Shown here: positions 5,231 to 6,013 of the stretch, piece by piece | Numbering within the stretch: position 1 is the stretch's first letter | Layout: every line of letters begins with the position of its first letter | NCBI GenBank assembly: GCA_003141795.1 | Contig: PLNO01000164.1 | Coordinates: forward strand, 1 to 6,013 | Direction: 5' to 3' | Origin: Spirochaetaceae bacterium | GTDB lineage: Bacteria; Spirochaetota; Spirochaetia; SZUA-6; Fen-1364 | Length of the DNA: 6,013 bases | The notes under the pieces: generated by a model | What the model was told of the DNA's origin: nothing | Database searches by the model: none | Seen by the model: only the letters and a program-made list of their open reading frames with translations | Position numbers and translations under genes: made by a program

Positions 5231-5247
5231 GAGTATACCCTATACTC
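5231..5247. promoter_or_regulatory. Perfect 7-3-7 palindrome, candidate operator
   Basis: GAGTATA-CCC-TATACTC is a perfect dyad with a TATACT -10-like word on each strand. A second, overlapping inverted pair, ACTCG (5220-5224) and CGAGT (5230-5234), extends the symmetry to the left. No good -35 is seen at normal spacing on either strand. The shape suits a dimeric regulator, but the family cannot be named. It sits between the ATPase stop and the terminator on the minus strand. Confidence 0.4.
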
Positions 5248-5380
5248 AATGCATATAGGACAGTTCTGGGTGTCGAGTGAGAATTCTGCGACAATGATTT
5301 GAGAGGCGCGTTTGTCGGAAGAGTGAAGAACAGCAAGACTCATTTTCGATGGCATTGCTGCGATGCCCGAGATCGCATGC

Positions 5381-6013
5381 TTACACCTTGCGCATCATAT
5401 CGAGGACGGTCTCCTGGCGGCTTCCAAATAGCTTGTAAGCTGCCAGCTTGATCAGGTCATTGAAGAGGAACCACACCAGCGCGTATCCCCACACCGCAAG
5501 GGCCCACGTCCACCCAATCGGCGCCATGAAGAGCCCGTATACCGTGATCAGCGTCGCGACAATCTGGGTTCCGACGACAGCGAGCAAGAGGGCAAGCGAA
5601 GGGCGAGATGACCAGAAATGCCCCCGGGTGCGCGTGACAAATATCGTCAGATGTCCGGCAACAGAGAGCTTCAGGTACATGAGGGACTGGATGAAGTCCC
5701 TGTCGAAATGGAAAACTCGCTCGCCCAGGTAGAACAGTCCGAAAGATGCGACGACGCCGGCGATGCCGAGCACAGTCGCAATGCCCAGGACGGTGCGCAT
5801 GTCCCACGAGACCGGCTCTGCCGAACCATGCACGCGATCGAAGGCGATGGAAATGATGGCCCCATCGTTGAGCAGGGCAAGGAGCACGATCATCACGGCG
5901 GAGACGGGATAGAAGTTGAAAACGAGGATCGACAACGTCATGAAAAAGAGAATGCGAATGGTTTCGGCGATGCGATAGATGGCGTAGTTGGTCATCCGCT
6001 GGAAGATCTTGCG
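5381..6013 (-). CDS. P3A-type (plasma-membrane H+-ATPase-like) P-type ATPase, C-terminal membrane half (5' truncated by window)
   Basis: Ion-pumping ATPase of the proton-efflux P3A family. The frame is open to the right edge, giving 210 visible residues that end at TAA (5383-5381); the catalytic domains lie outside. The visible start RKIFQRMTNYAIYRIAETIR is the stalk/M5 entry typical of the family, and an apparent ATG at 5995 is internal. Counting from that ATG, FNFYPVSAVMIVLLALLNDG at about 27-46 is the strongly conserved M5-M6 region with the LNDG motif. Six hydrophobic helices lie at about 12-30, 33-52, 67-90, 106-122, 133-156 and 160-180, the expected M5-M10. The tail after the last helix is short, without the long autoinhibitory extension of fungal or plant pumps. 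Proton transport is inferred from family; related prokaryotic pumps could move other cations. A terminator follows at 5160-5197. Confidence 0.93.
   Translation of the reverse strand, partial: RKIFQRMTNYAIYRIAETIRILFFMTLSILVFNFYPVSAVMIVLLALLNDGAIISIAFDRVHGSAEPVSWDMRTVLGIATVLGIAGVVASFGLFYLGERVFHFDRDFIQSLMYLKLSVAGHLTIFVTRTRGHFWSSRPSLALLLAVVGTQIVATLITVYGLFMAPIGWTWALAVWGYALVWFLFNDLIKLAAYKLFGSRQETVLDMMRKV

Noticed and set aside
5097..5336. Minus-strand 79-codon frame upstream of the small membrane ORF
   Set aside because: It runs through the palindrome and the terminator and overlaps the ribosome site of the small ORF; no domain.
1..6013. CRISPR array, transposase or integrase
   Set aside because: No regularly spaced repeats and no catalytic motifs of such enzymes in any frame.

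Overview
The window looks like a metal-handling (mainly copper) neighbourhood of a Gram-negative bacterium with fairly high GC. The Gram-negative reading rests on a predicted secreted CueP-type protein, an HMA/TauE/cupredoxin membrane protein and strong GGAGG ribosome sites. I cannot assign a phylum from sequence alone. The left edge carries a pyrimidine/purine-rich inverted repeat of a kind seen dispersed in several environmental phyla.

Layout. (1) Bases 1-849 (+) hold the C-terminal part of a P1B-type Cu+-exporting ATPase. Its reading frame runs open through a compound inverted repeat at 4-116, so the repeat appears to be translated inside the nucleotide-binding domain. (2) Bases 3657 down to 824 (-) hold a probable three-gene operon: a 498-residue HMA + TauE/SafE-like + cupredoxin fusion, an OmpR/PhoB-family response regulator starting 1 base after the fusion's stop, and, after a 67-base gap, a CueP-family periplasmic copper protein. 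The cueP 3' end overlaps the ATPase 3' end by 26 bases, convergently. (3) Bases 3658-3800 are a divergent intergenic region. It holds a direct repeat GTTCACA-tttt-GTTCACA placed 9 bases upstream of a TATGCT -10, the layout of PhoB/OmpR-class activator promoters, and a separate dyad next to the gene on the right. (4) Bases 3801-4259 (+) encode a secreted or membrane-anchored DUF2318 (FtrD-like) metal-binding protein. (5) Bases 4260-4962 show no convincing gene. They contain a 42-base 3' half of a tRNA-Arg(CCU)-like gene on the minus strand, a plausible integration scar, and two hairpins. (6) Bases 4963-5100 (-) encode a 45-residue single-pass membrane protein with a strong ribosome site. (7) Bases 5101-5380 contain a rho-independent terminator and a perfect 7-3-7 palindrome. 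(8) Bases 5381-6013 (-) encode the C-terminal membrane half of a P3A-type (plasma-membrane H+-ATPase-like) P-type ATPase that runs off the right edge.

How the genes may work together (inference): the HMA/TauE/cupredoxin fusion would bind and relay copper at the membrane, CueP would bind copper in the periplasm, the P1B ATPase would export Cu+ from the cytoplasm, and the response regulator would switch the operon on, probably through the direct repeat upstream of its own operon. No sensor kinase, integrase or transposase is visible. The tRNA fragment, the palindromic repeat and the mixed neighbourhood suggest an accessory region.
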